From the NCBI RefSeq assembly GCF_001431535.1, contig NZ_LDJK01000002.1, positions 62,001-126,000 on the forward strand: DNA of 64,000 nucleotides. The letters are read 5' to 3'. Below, piece by piece: positions 8,562 through 17,720 of this stretch. Both the position numbers and the translations under genes were made by a program. This stretch comes from Stenotrophomonas chelatiphaga. GTDB taxonomy: Bacteria; Pseudomonadota; Gammaproteobacteria; Xanthomonadales; Xanthomonadaceae. The notes under the pieces were generated by a model. That model ran no database searches, had not been told where the DNA came from, and saw only the letters and a list, made by a program, of their open reading frames with translations. Every line of letters begins with the position of its first letter. The first letter of the stretch is position 1.

Positions 8562-9509
8562 ATGAATCGTTCGATGGGCGTGGGGATCGGCAACGGCGTG
8601 ATGGCCGGTGCGCTGTGGGGCGTGGTGTTCCTGGCCCCTGCGGTATTGCTGGCATTCGATGCCCTGCAGTTGTCGGCCGGCCGCTACCTGATCTACGGGC
8701 TGGTGGCGCTGTTGTTGCTGGCGCCGCGCTGGAAGCGGCTGGCGCCGCGGATCGGCATGGCCGAATGGCGCGGACTGGTGTGGCTGAGCCTGGCCGGCAA
8801 CCTGGTGTATTTCCTGCTGCTGGCCACGGCGGTGCAGTGGGCGGGCGGCGCGGCTGCTTCGCTGATCGTCGGGCTGATTCCGGTGGTGGTGACCCTGGTC
8901 GCGGTGCGCGAAGAAGGCGCGGTGCAGCTGCGCCAACTGGCGCCGGCGCTGCTGCTGTGCCTGCTGGGCGTGGCGCTGGTGGGGTACGAAGCCCTGGTGT
9001 CCGAACATGTGCAGACGCCGTGGCGGCAGCGCGTGCTGGGCCTTGTATGTGCCTTCGGCGCGCTGCTTTCATGGGCGGCGTATTCGGTGGGCAACAGCCG
9101 CTGGCTGGCCCGTCGTCCAGACCTGTCCGCACACGACTGGTCGCTGCTCACCGGCGTGGTCACCGGTGCCCTGGCGCTGCTGCTGGTGCCGTCGGCGTTC
9201 GTGTTCGATGGCAGCGTGCATGCGCCGGCCCAGTGGGGACTGTTCTGGATGGTCAGCGCCGGCGTTGCGGTGATCGCCTCGCTGCTTGGCAATGCCTGCT
9301 GGAACCGCGCCAGCCGGCTGCTGCCGCTGACCCTGACCGGACAGATGATCGTGTTCGAGACCCTGTTCGCGCTGTTGTATGGGTTCGCCTGGCAGCGCCG
9401 TTGGCCCACCCTGCTGGAAACCATTGCGATCGGCTGCCTGGTTGCCGGCGTGCTGTGGTGCGCGCACGCACACCGTACGCCGCCGGCGATCGCCGAACAT
9501 GCCGGCTGA
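8562..9509 (+). CDS. DMT-superfamily (EamA) transporter
   Basis: A 315-residue inner-membrane protein with about ten hydrophobic helices arranged as two EamA repeats. Typical segments are GVMAGALWGVVFLAPAVLLA near the start and SAGVAVIASLLGNACWNRAS in the second half. Family members export amino acids, nucleobases or other metabolites; the substrate cannot be read from the sequence. A signature Arg-Tyr-like turn (SAGRYLIYGLVALLLL) closes the first hairpin. The start ATG at 8562 sits close behind the AraC-type regulator gene. The next gene downstream is the thr leader, separated by a probable promoter. Confidence 0.85.
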   Translation: MNRSMGVGIGNGVMAGALWGVVFLAPAVLLAFDALQLSAGRYLIYGLVALLLLAPRWKRLAPRIGMAEWRGLVWLSLAGNLVYFLLLATAVQWAGGAAASLIVGLIPVVVTLVAVREEGAVQLRQLAPALLLCLLGVALVGYEALVSEHVQTPWRQRVLGLVCAFGALLSWAAYSVGNSRWLARRPDLSAHDWSLLTGVVTGALALLLVPSAFVFDGSVHAPAQWGLFWMVSAGVAVIASLLGNACWNRASRLLPLTLTGQMIVFETLFALLYGFAWQRRWPTLLETIAIGCLVAGVLWCAHAHRTPPAIAEHAG

Positions 9510-9598
9510 ACGCAGGCGTGGCCTGCATCGTCTCTGATGCAACCATTTTCGCCGGCGTTGGCCGCCGATGAAGGCACGTGTTTTCTGCACTGCAACAC

Positions 9599-9628
9599 TT
9601 GACAGCGGCTTGCCCGGCGGTGTTTTCT
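9599..9628 (+). promoter_or_regulatory. Candidate thr operon promoter
   Basis: A consensus -35 hexamer TTGACA occupies 9599-9604. About 17-18 bases later lies a T-rich weak -10 candidate (9622-9628, TTTTCT-like) before the thr leader. The -35 match is good and the -10 poor, so the exact start is uncertain. If it is used, transcription would start near 9635, close to the first possible ATG of the leader peptide. Confidence 0.35.
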
Positions 9629-9703
9629 AGCGGCATGGTCCTTGCCGCCGCCACCTTCGCCTCGCTTCCTGCCGCTTCTGCGGCAGGCCTGCGCGCGGGC
9701 TCC

Positions 9704-9775
9704 ATGGCCGGCACCACCACCATTACCACCATTACCACCACCACCCGCAGGGTGCGGTCCGTCGTCTTCGCGTAA
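9704..9775 (+). CDS. thrL: thr operon leader peptide
   Basis: A 23-residue open frame whose product begins MAGTTTITTITTTT and ends RRVRSVVFA. Nine of the twelve residues after MAG are not merely hydroxylated but Thr (with two Ile and one further Thr run), all read from ACC (Thr) and ATT (Ile) codons. This is the composition of the threonine/isoleucine-sensing leader peptide upstream of thrA in enterics. It ends 85 bases before thrA. An in-frame ATG at 9635 would give a 46-residue form; neither start has a strong Shine-Dalgarno, so the start is uncertain. Translation stalling at the Thr codons when charged tRNA-Thr is scarce should control the RNA folding described in the next entry. Confidence 0.85.
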   Translation: MAGTTTITTITTTTRRVRSVVFA

Positions 9776-9857
9776 CTCACGAAAACCACGGCCCCGCACC
9801 GAACCAGGTGGCGGGGAAACCTTCCACTGGCGCGATGCGGGGCCTCCCACCGAGGTC
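9751..9857 (+). promoter_or_regulatory. thr attenuator RNA with competing hairpins
   Basis: Three pairings are visible. (1) GGTGCGG at 9751-9757, inside the leader-peptide frame, is perfectly complementary to CCGCACC at 9794-9800. (2) CCCCGCACC at 9792-9800 pairs with GGTGGCGGGG at 9807-9816 (nine pairs, one bulged G, six-base loop). (3) GGCCTC at 9841-9846 pairs with GAGGTC at 9852-9857 around a five-base loop, hiding the GAGG in front of the thrA ATG at 9861. Pairings 1 and 2 exclude each other, as antiterminator and terminator do. A ribosome stalled on the Thr codons leaves 9751-9757 free, whereas one at the leader stop covers it. There is no U-tract after hairpin 2, so control may be partly translational. 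Confidence 0.6.
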
Positions 9858-9860
9858 ACC

Positions 9861-12374
9861 ATGTCCATTGCCGCTGCTGCACCCTCCGCCGATTCCGCTC
9901 CGCCACGTTCTGCCGTGCAACCGCACGTGGTGGTGCACAAGTTCGGCGGCACCTCCGTCGCCGATGCCGACTGCTACCGCCATGTCGCGCGGCTGCTGCA
10001 GGCGCGTCCGGAAGCGCTGCAGGTCACCGTGGTGTCTGCCATGAAGGGCGTGACCGATGCGCTGATCGCGCTGGCGCGGTTGGCCGCGGCCGGCGATGCG
10101 CAGTGGCGCGAAGACTGGCATGACCTGCGCGCGCGCCATCGCGGCGCGGCTGCTTCGCTGCTCGGTGAACACGCCGGCGCCAGCGTGGAATGGCTCGATG
10201 CGCGGTTCGATGAGCTCGCCGAACTGCTGGCCGCACTGGCGGTGATCGGTGGCCTGCCCGAGGAGGTGCTCGACCGGGTGCAGGGCCTAGGTGAAGTGTG
10301 TTCGGCACACCTGCTGGGCCAGCATTTCCAGGCCAGCGGCGAGCCATGCGCGGTGCTGGATGCGCGCGAGGTGCTGGTGGTCGAACACGGCGAGCTGGGC
10401 GTCAACGTGGACTGGGAAACCAGCGCACAGCGCCTGCACGCGTGGCGGCAGGCGAACGTGCAGCAGCGCATCGTGGTCACCGGCTTCATCGCCCGCGACC
10501 GCCGGGACCGCATCACCACCCTTGGCCGCAACGGCAGTGATTACTCCGGGGCGATCTTCGCTGCGCTGTTCAACGCCGATGAGCTGCAGATATGGACCGA
10601 CGTCGATGGCGTTCTGTCGGCTGATCCGCGGCTGGTGCCCGAAGCGGTGCAGCTTGAAGCGTTGAGCTACGACGAGGCCTGCGAACTGGCCTACTTCGGG
10701 GCCAAGGTGGTGCATCCGCAGACCATGTCCCCGGCGATCCAGCGCGGCCTGCCGATCCTGATCCGCAATACGTTCCAGCCCGAACACCCCGGCACCCGCA
10801 TCACCGCCGAGCGCTCGGTGCGCGGGCCGATCAAGGGACTGACCCTGAGTGCGGAACTGGCCGTGCTGAACCTGGAAGGCACCGGCCTGATCGGCGTGCC
10901 GGGCACGGCGGAGCGGGTGTTTTCCGCGCTGCGCCAGGCGCAGGTGTCGGTGGTGATGATCTCGCAGGGGTCTTCCGAACACTCGATCTGCTGCGTGGTC
11001 CGCGGCAATGAATCCGAACGCGGCCGCGACGCGTTGCTGCAGGCGTTCGCCCATGAGCTGGCGGTCGGCCAGGTCCAGCGGGTGCAGCTGCGTGGCGGGG
11101 TCAGCGTGCTGGCGGCGGTGGGGGATGGCATGGCCGGCCAGCCCGGCGTGGCCGCGCGCCTGTTCGAATCGCTGGGCAGGGCGCAGGTCAACATCCTGGC
11201 CATCGCGCAGGGTTCGTCGGAACGCAACATCTCGGTGGCCGTGGACAGTGGCGATGCCACCCGCGCGCTGCGCGCGGCGCATGCCGGTTTCTGGCTGTCA
11301 CCGCAGACCTTCGCGGTCGGGGTGATCGGGCCAGGCAACGTCGGCGCGGCACTGCTGGACCAGCTGCAGGCCGCGCAGCCGCAGCTGCTGGGCAAGGCCA
11401 ACATCGACCTGCGCCTGCGCGCGGTGGCGTCACGGCGCGGCATGCACCTGGCCCCGCGCGCGCTGCAGGGGCCCTGGCGGGCCGCCTTGGCCGACGCAGC
11501 GTCGGCCAGCGACCTGGACGCGTTCACCGCGCACCTGCTGTCGGCGCACCTGCCGCATGCGGTGGTCATCGACTGCAGCGGCAGCGCCGAGGTAGCCGGG
11601 CGTTACGAAGGCTGGCTGGCAGCCGGCATCCACGTGGTCACCCCGAACAAACAGGCCGGCTCCGGTCCGCTGGCACGCTACCAGTCGATCCGCGCTGCGG
11701 CTGCCGCCAGCGGGGCGCGCTTCCGTTACGAGGCCACCGTGGGCGCGGGCCTGCCGGTGATCACCACGCTGCGCGACCTGGTCGATACCGGCGATGAGGT
11801 GCTGTCCATCGAAGGCATCTTCTCCGGCACGCTGGCCTGGCTGTTCAACCGCTTCGATGGCAGCCAGCCGTTCTCCGCGCTGGTGGAGCAGGCGCGTGGC
11901 ATGGGCTATACCGAACCGGACCCGCGCGATGACCTGTCCGGCATCGACGTGGCACGCAAGCTGGTGATCCTGGCGCGCGAAGCCGGCCGCGACCTGAGCC
12001 TGGAACAGGTGCAGGTCGAAAGCCTGGTGCCCGAGGCGCTGCGTGCGGGCAGCGTGGATGCTTTCATGCAGCGCCTGGGCGACAACGATGACGCGCTGCT
12101 GCAGCGCCTGCAGCAGGCCCGCGCACGCGGCGCCGTGCTGCGCTATGTCGCTGCGCTGTCCGCGCAGGGCGCATCGGTCGGGCTGGTGGAGATACCGCTG
12201 GACCATGCCTTCGCCAACCTCAAACTGACCGACAACGTGGTGCAGTTCCGCACCCGGCGCTACTGCGACAACCCGCTGGTGGTGCAGGGCCCCGGCGCCG
12301 GTCCGGAAGTCACCGCGGCCGGCGTGTTCGCCGATCTGCTGCGGGTGGCGGCCGGTGAAGGAGCGCGCCTGTGA
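9861..12374 (+). CDS. thrA: Bifunctional aspartate kinase/homoserine dehydrogenase I
   Basis: An 837-residue fusion catalysing the first and third steps from aspartate to threonine. The aspartokinase domain starts at [20 protein letters not shown] (about residue 17), with two ACT-type regulatory segments around residues 330-480 ([20 protein letters not shown] and [20 protein letters not shown]). The homoserine dehydrogenase Rossmann motif is [19 protein letters not shown], and the catalytic region includes [18 protein letters not shown]. The length matches enteric ThrA. The start at 9861 has GAGG nine bases upstream and follows the Thr-rich leader. It overlaps thrB by four bases (GTGA). Confidence 0.97.
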   Translation: MSIAAAAPSADSAPPRSAVQPHVVVHKFGGTSVADADCYRHVARLLQARPEALQVTVVSAMKGVTDALIALARLAAAGDAQWREDWHDLRARHRGAAASLLGEHAGASVEWLDARFDELAELLAALAVIGGLPEEVLDRVQGLGEVCSAHLLGQHFQASGEPCAVLDAREVLVVEHGELGVNVDWETSAQRLHAWRQANVQQRIVVTGFIARDRRDRITTLGRNGSDYSGAIFAALFNADELQIWTDVDGVLSADPRLVPEAVQLEALSYDEACELAYFGAKVVHPQTMSPAIQRGLPILIRNTFQPEHPGTRITAERSVRGPIKGLTLSAELAVLNLEGTGLIGVPGTAERVFSALRQAQVSVVMISQGSSEHSICCVVRGNESERGRDALLQAFAHELAVGQVQRVQLRGGVSVLAAVGDGMAGQPGVAARLFESLGRAQVNILAIAQGSSERNISVAVDSGDATRALRAAHAGFWLSPQTFAVGVIGPGNVGAALLDQLQAAQPQLLGKANIDLRLRAVASRRGMHLAPRALQGPWRAALADAASASDLDAFTAHLLSAHLPHAVVIDCSGSAEVAGRYEGWLAAGIHVVTPNKQAGSGPLARYQSIRAAAAASGARFRYEATVGAGLPVITTLRDLVDTGDEVLSIEGIFSGTLAWLFNRFDGSQPFSALVEQARGMGYTEPDPRDDLSGIDVARKLVILAREAGRDLSLEQVQVESLVPEALRAGSVDAFMQRLGDNDDALLQRLQQARARGAVLRYVAALSAQGASVGLVEIPLDHAFANLKLTDNVVQFRTRRYCDNPLVVQGPGAGPEVTAAGVFADLLRVAAGEGARL

Positions 12375-13285
12375 TCGCACGTGCCTTCGCACCGGCATCG
12401 GTAGGCAACGTGGGGGTGGGCTTCGACATCCTCGGCCATGCCATCGCCGGTGTCGGTGACACGGTGACCGTGCGCCGCATCGCCGAGCGCGAGGTGCGCA
12501 TCGAGGCCATCCGCGGGGCGGACGTGCCGCTGCCACGGGAGGCTGCGTTGAACACCGCCGGTGCCTCCCTGCTGGCGCTGCGGCAGGCGTTGGACCTGCC
12601 GTTCGGCTTCGCGGTGGAGATCGACAAGGGCATCCCGCTGGGATCGGGCATGGGCGGATCGGCGGCCTCGTGCGTGGCCGCGCTGGTGGCTGCCAATGCG
12701 CTGCTGGACAGCGCGCTGGACCGCCACGCGCTGTATCGCTTCGCGCTGGAAGGCGAACTGGTGGCCAGCGGTGGTCGCCATGGCGACAACCTCGGCCCGA
12801 TGCTGCTGGGTGGGCTGGTGCTGAGCACCGCCGACCGGCTGGTGCCGATCCCGGTGCCGGCGCGCTGGCACAGCCTGCTGGTGCATCCGGATGCGGTGCT
12901 GGAAACGCGCCGCGCCCGCGCCGCGCTGCAGGGCAGCTACGCGCTGGGCGATTTCGTGGCGCAGAGCGCCAACCTGGCGCTGGTACTGGCCGGCTGCCAC
13001 CAGGGCGATGCGACGCTGGTGCGTGCCGGCCTGCGTGACGTGCTGGTCGAACCGCGCCGCGCGCCGTTGATCATCGGCTTCGACGCCGCGCGCGCTGCCG
13101 CGCTGGCGGCCGGGGCGATGGGGGCCAGCATCTCCGGCGCCGGCCCCAGTGTGTTCGCCTGGTTCGAAGACCAGGCCAGTGCCCAGGCCGCTGCTGCGCC
13201 GGTGCAGGCGGCGTTCGCTGCCTCCGGCTTCGACAGCCAGGCCTGGGTGTCTTCGCTGGCGGCGCCGGCGGCGGTGCTGTTGTGA
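12371..13285 (+). CDS. thrB: Homoserine kinase
   Basis: A 304-residue GHMP-family kinase that phosphorylates homoserine before threonine synthase. The GHMP ATP-binding loop is visible as [20 protein letters not shown], and the C-terminal GHMP motif as [17 protein letters not shown]. The start is a GTG at 12371 overlapping the thrA stop by four bases, so the two are translationally coupled. The following thrC ATG comes 27 bases after the stop, with its own ribosome-binding site. Confidence 0.97.
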   Translation: MIARAFAPASVGNVGVGFDILGHAIAGVGDTVTVRRIAEREVRIEAIRGADVPLPREAALNTAGASLLALRQALDLPFGFAVEIDKGIPLGSGMGGSAASCVAALVAANALLDSALDRHALYRFALEGELVASGGRHGDNLGPMLLGGLVLSTADRLVPIPVPARWHSLLVHPDAVLETRRARAALQGSYALGDFVAQSANLALVLAGCHQGDATLVRAGLRDVLVEPRRAPLIIGFDAARAAALAAGAMGASISGAGPSVFAWFEDQASAQAAAAPVQAAFAASGFDSQAWVSSLAAPAAVLL

Positions 13286-13311
13286 CTCTCTCCCCCCTAC
13301 AGGAACGTGCG

Positions 13312-14625
13312 ATGCGCTTTGTCTCTACCCGCGGCCAGTCTCCTGCCGTTTCGCTCAGTGCGGCGATCGCCGCCGGGCTGGCGCCCGATGGCGGCCTGTA
13401 CGTGCCGGAACAACTGCCCGCGCCGCGCCAATGGGTCGCAACGCCAAGCCTGGCGCAGACCGCCGCGCAGGTGCTGGCACCGTTCTTCGACGGCGACCCG
13501 CTGGCGGATGCGCTGCCGGCGATCTGCGCCGAAGCCTTCGATTTCCCGGTGCCACTGCGTGCCTTGCCGCGCCGCGGCGACCACGTGCTGGAACTTTTCC
13601 ACGGGCCCACGGCCGCGTTCAAGGATGTCGGCGCGCGCTTCCTCGCCGCCACCCTGGCGCGGCTGCGCAGCGGCGCGTCGACGCCGCTGGCGATCGTGGT
13701 GGCCACCTCCGGCGATACCGGTGCCGCCGTCGCGGCGGCCTTCCATCGCCAGCCGGGCCTGCGCGTGGTGGTGCTGTATCCCGATGGCCGGGTGTCGCCG
13801 CGGCAGGCGCACCAGCTGGGCTGCTTCGGCGACAACATCCAGGCATTCCGCGTCGCCGGTTCGTTCGATGACTGCCAGGCACTGGTCAAGCAGGCGCTCG
13901 GCGATGCCGCGCTGCAGGCCGCGGTGCCGCTCAGTTCGGCCAACAGCATCAGCCTGGGCCGGCTGCTGCCGCAGATGAGTTACTACGCCCATGCCGCGCT
14001 CCAGCACGAGCAGGGGGGCAGGGCGGCGTTGAACCTGGTGGTCCCCACCGGCAACCTCGGCAATGCGATGGCCGCGATCCTGGCCCGGGCCATAGGCCTG
14101 CCGATCGGGCGCATCGCCCTGGCCACCAATGCCAACGATGTGCTGCCGCGCTACTTCGCCGGTGCTGACTACCAGCCCGCACACAGCGTGGCCACCACCG
14201 CCAACGCCATGGACGTCGGCGCGCCGAGCAACTTCGAGCGGCTGCGCTGGCTGTTCAATGGCGATGATGCGGCGTTGCGCCAGGCCTTCACCGCAGAGGC
14301 GGTGGATGACGTGGCGATCCGCGCGACCATCGCCAGTGCGCATGCCGGCAGCGGCGACGTGTTCTGCCCGCACACCGCCACCGCGGTCACCGTGCTCAAC
14401 GCGCTGCGCGCCAAGGGAAGCAAGGGTGACTGGGCGGTGGTGGCCACCGCCCACCCGGCCAAGTTCGAATCGGTGGTGGAACCGCTGATCGGTGAAACGG
14501 TGGCGGTGCCGCTGGCGCTGGATGCACTGCTGCGCAGGCCCGCACACGCCGAGCCGCTGGCGGCCGACTATGCGGCGCTCCGTGCGGTGCTGCAGGCCGG
14601 CTTGCCGAGCCCGGAACGCCGGTAG
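13312..14625 (+). CDS. thrC: Threonine synthase
   Basis: A 437-residue PLP enzyme converting O-phosphohomoserine to threonine. The PLP-binding Lys lies in FHGPTAAFKDVGARFLAATL and the phosphate-binding loop in VVATSGDTGAAVAAAF. The C-terminal part has VVATAHPAKFESVVEPLIG. A GTG at 13282 overlaps the thrB stop and would add ten residues. The ATG at 13312 is preferred because AGGAA lies seven bases upstream and homology starts at MRFVSTRGQ. The TAG stop (14623-14625) is part of the GTAG end of a SMAG palindrome. Confidence 0.95.
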   Translation: MRFVSTRGQSPAVSLSAAIAAGLAPDGGLYVPEQLPAPRQWVATPSLAQTAAQVLAPFFDGDPLADALPAICAEAFDFPVPLRALPRRGDHVLELFHGPTAAFKDVGARFLAATLARLRSGASTPLAIVVATSGDTGAAVAAAFHRQPGLRVVVLYPDGRVSPRQAHQLGCFGDNIQAFRVAGSFDDCQALVKQALGDAALQAAVPLSSANSISLGRLLPQMSYYAHAALQHEQGGRAALNLVVPTGNLGNAMAAILARAIGLPIGRIALATNANDVLPRYFAGADYQPAHSVATTANAMDVGAPSNFERLRWLFNGDDAALRQAFTAEAVDDVAIRATIASAHAGSGDVFCPHTATAVTVLNALRAKGSKGDWAVVATAHPAKFESVVEPLIGETVAVPLALDALLRRPAHAEPLAADYAALRAVLQAGLPSPERR

Positions 14626-14644
14626 CGCCGACCCATGGTCGGCG
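14622..14644 (+). repeat. SMAG palindromic repeat at the thrC stop
   Basis: A single SMAG-type palindrome, GTAG followed by CGCCGACC-loop-GGTCGGCG. The GTAG tetranucleotide at 14622-14625 contains the TAG stop codon of thrC, so the repeat sits directly on the end of the gene. It lies between thrC and the convergent FNR-type gene. Confidence 0.75.
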
Positions 14645-14701
14645 AGCGCGCAGCGCGGGCTGTGTCCGGCTGACGCCAGCCGTCGCGCCGCGCGCAGCGC
14701 C

Positions 14702-15442
14702 TTACCCGGTGGCCAACGTCTGCAGCGCCGGCTCGTCCAGCAGCTCCACCACGTTCAGGTGGGGCAGGGCGATCAACGCCTGCTGGCGCAGGCGGGTGAA
14801 GGTACGGCTGACCGTTTCCATGGTCAGTCCGAGATGGTCGGCGATGTCGCCGCGGCCCATCGGCAGGGTGACCCGCAGCGGATCACCGCCCAGCCGCGCT
14901 TCGCGCGCGGCCAGCCGCAGCAGGAAATCGGCGACCTTCTCGGTGGGTTGCAGGCGGGCCAGTGACAGCGCGGCATCCTGCGCCTCGTCCAGCGCCTGGC
15001 AGGCGCGCTGCAGCAGTTTGCGTTCCAGGTGCGGGTAGCGGCTGCGCAGGTCGCGCATATGCGCCAGCGAGACCCGGCAGACGCGGCTGTCGGCGATGGC
15101 TTCCACATCGTGGCGATGATGGTCGCTGCTGCTCAGCCCCAGGTAATCGCCCGGCAGCACGAAGCCGTTGATCTGGCGGCGGCCATCGGACAGCGTGCGC
15201 ACCAGCCGCAGGGCGCCCTGGGTCAAGGTATAGACATGCTGGCGCGGTTCACCGGCGCGGGCCAGCGTGGCGCCCATCGCCACCTGCTGGGACACGGTGA
15301 CCGCTTCCAGCGCCTGTACTTCTTCGGGCGACAACGCGGAACACACCGCCAGGTGGCGCACCGAACAGTGCAGGCAGTCCTGCGTCGTACAGCCGGGGGC
15401 GGTACGCAGCGTGTCGGCGGGGGCGGGATCAGGACGCGACAT
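14702..15442 (-). CDS. FNR-type Crp-family transcriptional regulator
   Basis: A 246-residue Crp/FNR protein. The N-terminal segment has the four-cysteine pattern [18 protein letters not shown], and a further Cys lies in SRVCRVSL at the position of FNR Cys122. This supports an oxygen-sensitive iron-sulphur cluster and so an FNR/ANR-like role in the switch to low oxygen. A cyclic-nucleotide-fold domain spans about 40-150. The recognition helix [15 protein letters not shown] keeps the Glu-x-x-Ser-Arg residues of FNR. The ATG at 15442 is chosen because homology starts there; a GTG-type extension upstream is possible. It is convergent with thrC and divergent from hisS. Confidence 0.87.
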   Translation of the reverse strand: MSRPDPAPADTLRTAPGCTTQDCLHCSVRHLAVCSALSPEEVQALEAVTVSQQVAMGATLARAGEPRQHVYTLTQGALRLVRTLSDGRRQINGFVLPGDYLGLSSSDHHRHDVEAIADSRVCRVSLAHMRDLRSRYPHLERKLLQRACQALDEAQDAALSLARLQPTEKVADFLLRLAAREARLGGDPLRVTLPMGRGDIADHLGLTMETVSRTFTRLRQQALIALPHLNVVELLDEPALQTLATG

Positions 15443-15584
15443 GGCGTGGGGGCGACGCGTGCAGCAGGGGGAAGTGCCCATGATACGGCATGTGGTCGCT
15501 TGGCCCTGGCGCAGGCGCGCCGGCCGGTGCAGCCGCTACAATAACCGTCCTTGCCCTTCCCCCCGTTTTTCGCAGGAGCCCCAC

Positions 15585-16982
15585 GTGATCAAGCCCCGTA
15601 CCCCGCCCGGCATCATGGAACTGCTGCCGCGCGAGCAGATTGCGTTCCAGCGCATGCTGGACGTCATCCGCCGCAACTACGAGCGGTTCGGGTTCCTGCC
15701 GGTGGAAACCCCGGTGTTCGAGCTGTCCGACGTGCTGCTGACCAAATCCGGCGGCGAAACCGAGCGCCAGGTGTATTTCGTGCAGTCCACCGGCGCGCTG
15801 GCCAATGCCGCCCAGGCCGGTGATACCTCGCTGCCGGAACTGGCGCTGCGCTTCGACCTGACCGTGCCGCTGGCGCGCTACGTGGCCGAACACGAGCACG
15901 AGCTGACCTTCCCGTTCCGCCGCTACCAGATGCAGCGCGTCTACCGTGGCGAGCGCGCCCAGCGCGGCCGCTTCCGCGAGTTCTACCAGTGCGATATCGA
16001 TGTGATCGGCAAGGATGCGCTGAGCATCCGCTACGACGCCGAAGTGCTGGCGGTGATCCATGCGGTGTTCTCGGAACTGCGCATCGGTGCCTTCGCCGTG
16101 CAGCTGAACAACCGCAAGCTGCTGCGCGGGTTCTTTGAAACGCTCGGCGTGGCCGAAGGCGAGCGCCAGCTGGCCGTGCTGCGTGAGGTGGACAAGCTGG
16201 ACAAGCGCGGTGCGGACTATGTCCGCGACACCCTGGTCGGCGCCGATTTCAACATCCCGGCCGCGCAGGTCGAGCGCATCCTGGCCTTCGTCGCCGTGCG
16301 TTCGCAGGGCCATGACGATGCGCTGGCGCAGCTTGCCCTGCTGGAAGCCGATGCGGCCGCCAGCGAGACCCTGCGCACCGGCGTGGCCGAGCTGCGCGAG
16401 GTGCTGCAGCTGGTCAAGGCGCTGGGCGTGCCGGAGCAGGCGTACTGCCTGAACTTCTCCATCGCCCGTGGCCTGGATTACTACACCGGCACGGTCTACG
16501 AGACCCTGCTGACCGACCACCCGCAGATCGGTTCGATCTGCTCGGGCGGCCGCTACGAAGACCTCGCCAGCCACTACAGCAAGTCCAAGCTGCCCGGCGT
16601 GGGCATCTCCATCGGGCTGACGCGGCTGTTCTGGCAGCTGCGCGAAGCCGGCCTGATCGAGGGCATCGAGGCCAGCAGCGTGCATGCGCTGGTGGCACTG
16701 ATGGATGAGCAGGGCATGCCGCATTCGCTGGATATCGCCCGCCGCCTGCGCGTGGGCGGGATCAACACCGAAGTGCAGATGGAAGCGAAGAAGATCGGCA
16801 AGCAGTTCCAGTACGCCGCCAAGGCCGGCATCCGGTTCGTGGTGCTGGCGGGCGAGGATGAACTGGCGCGCGGCGTGGTGGCGGTCAAGGACCTGCTGCG
16901 CGAACAGCAGTTCGAAGTCTCCCGCGAGGAGCTGGCCAGCACCCTGCAGGTGGAACTGGAGCAGGCCCGCGCGATGGCGTGA
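15585..16982 (+). CDS. hisS: Histidyl-tRNA synthetase
   Basis: A 465-residue class II aminoacyl-tRNA synthetase. Motif 1/2 features are visible ([36 protein letters not shown]), as are the histidine-binding loops ([12 protein letters not shown], and [11 protein letters not shown]) and motif 3 ([15 protein letters not shown]). The C-terminal anticodon-binding domain occupies about 370-465. The start is a GTG at 15585 with AGGAG seven bases upstream; no ATG lies near the start of homology. It ends just before a duplicated SMAG region and the his operon. Confidence 0.95.
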   Translation: MIKPRTPPGIMELLPREQIAFQRMLDVIRRNYERFGFLPVETPVFELSDVLLTKSGGETERQVYFVQSTGALANAAQAGDTSLPELALRFDLTVPLARYVAEHEHELTFPFRRYQMQRVYRGERAQRGRFREFYQCDIDVIGKDALSIRYDAEVLAVIHAVFSELRIGAFAVQLNNRKLLRGFFETLGVAEGERQLAVLREVDKLDKRGADYVRDTLVGADFNIPAAQVERILAFVAVRSQGHDDALAQLALLEADAAASETLRTGVAELREVLQLVKALGVPEQAYCLNFSIARGLDYYTGTVYETLLTDHPQIGSICSGGRYEDLASHYSKSKLPGVGISIGLTRLFWQLREAGLIEGIEASSVHALVALMDEQGMPHSLDIARRLRVGGINTEVQMEAKKIGKQFQYAAKAGIRFVVLAGEDELARGVVAVKDLLREQQFEVSREELASTLQVELEQARAMA

Positions 16983-17000
16983 AACGCCACGCAAGCCGCC

Positions 17001-17152
17001 GGTAGCGCCGACCCATGGTCGGCGGCTTTTCATCGCGTGCCCTGACGCATCACGCCGATCACGGATCGGCGCTACCGATCTTCGCCGACCCAGGGTCGGC
17101 GGCTTTTCATCGCGTGCCCTGACGCATGACGCCGATCATGGATCGGCGTACC
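17001..17152 (+). repeat. 77-bp tandem duplication built from SMAG palindromes
   Basis: Two near-identical copies, starting at 17006 and 17083 (period 77). Each consists of a CGCCGACC-type palindrome, a shared spacer (GCTTTTCATCGCGTGCCCTG and more) and an inverted CGCCGATC-type palindrome ending in a CTAC-like tail. The first copy is preceded by GTAG. The copies differ by only a few bases, suggesting a recent duplication. It lies just downstream of hisS. The rest of the gap, 17153-17354, holds the his operator and no gene that I can see. Confidence 0.8.
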
Positions 17153-17312
17153 GCTGTCACGCCACAGGACGCGCCCGGCCCAAGCCCGGTAGACCGCTTC
17201 CACCGGACGCTTGCCGCCCCAGTGCCCGCAAGCAGAAGATTGACCTGAACCCCAACCGTAGATCCAGCCACACCGGCACCCGCCGGTTTGACTGTCAGGC
17301 CGTGTTTGCGTT

Positions 17313-17336
17313 AATGTACTAGCGCGCTATTACATT
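17313..17336 (+). promoter_or_regulatory. 24-bp palindromic operator before the TrpR-like gene and his operon
   Basis: A near-perfect 24-bp inverted repeat with left half AATGTACTAGCG and right half CGCTATTACATT; 22 of 24 positions are self-complementary. It ends 18 bases before the ATG of the TrpR-fold regulator gene. Its A/T-rich ends around a GC core, with CTAG/TAGC elements, resemble TrpR-type operators. The most economical reading is autoregulation and control of hisGDCBHAFI downstream. Confidence 0.7.
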
Positions 17337-17354
17337 GATACCTGCTCTGACACG

Positions 17355-17663
17355 ATGAAAGCCCGTCCCGCCCCCGATCAGAAAGACACCCAGGCCGACC
17401 TTGTCTCGCTGGCTGAGGCCTTTGCCGCCCTGCGCGAGCCGGCCGAAGTGGCCGCCTTCCTGCGCGACCTGTGCACCCCGGCCGAACTGGAAGCCATTGC
17501 CGATCGCTGGAAGGTGGTCCCGCTGCTGCAGCAGGGCGTGCCGTATCGCGAGATCCACGAGCGCACGGGGGTCAGCGTGACCACCACCGGGCGCGTGGCG
17601 CGTTCGCTGGAGCATGGCCATCGCGGCTACGCCGCCGCCATTGCCCGCCTCGCCACGCGCTGA
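17355..17663 (+). CDS. TrpR-fold (YerC/YecD) regulator, probable his repressor
   Basis: A 102-residue Trp-repressor-superfamily protein of the YerC/YecD type. The helix-turn-helix reads GVPYREIHERTGVSVTTTGRV, preceded by the conserved LCTPAELEAIADRWKVVPLL. It sits 57 bases upstream of hisG on the same strand and immediately behind a strong palindrome. From memory, comparative studies of Xanthomonadales assigned this gene as the histidine operon repressor (HisR), but I cannot check that here. Histidine as co-repressor is inferred by analogy with TrpR-tryptophan. Confidence 0.85.
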   Translation: MKARPAPDQKDTQADLVSLAEAFAALREPAEVAAFLRDLCTPAELEAIADRWKVVPLLQQGVPYREIHERTGVSVTTTGRVARSLEHGHRGYAAAIARLATR

Positions 17664-17720
17664 TCCCCCTTTCCGGAGCGCCCCCGCCGCTCCCACCCCG
17701 TATTCCAAGAGACCTTCCCC

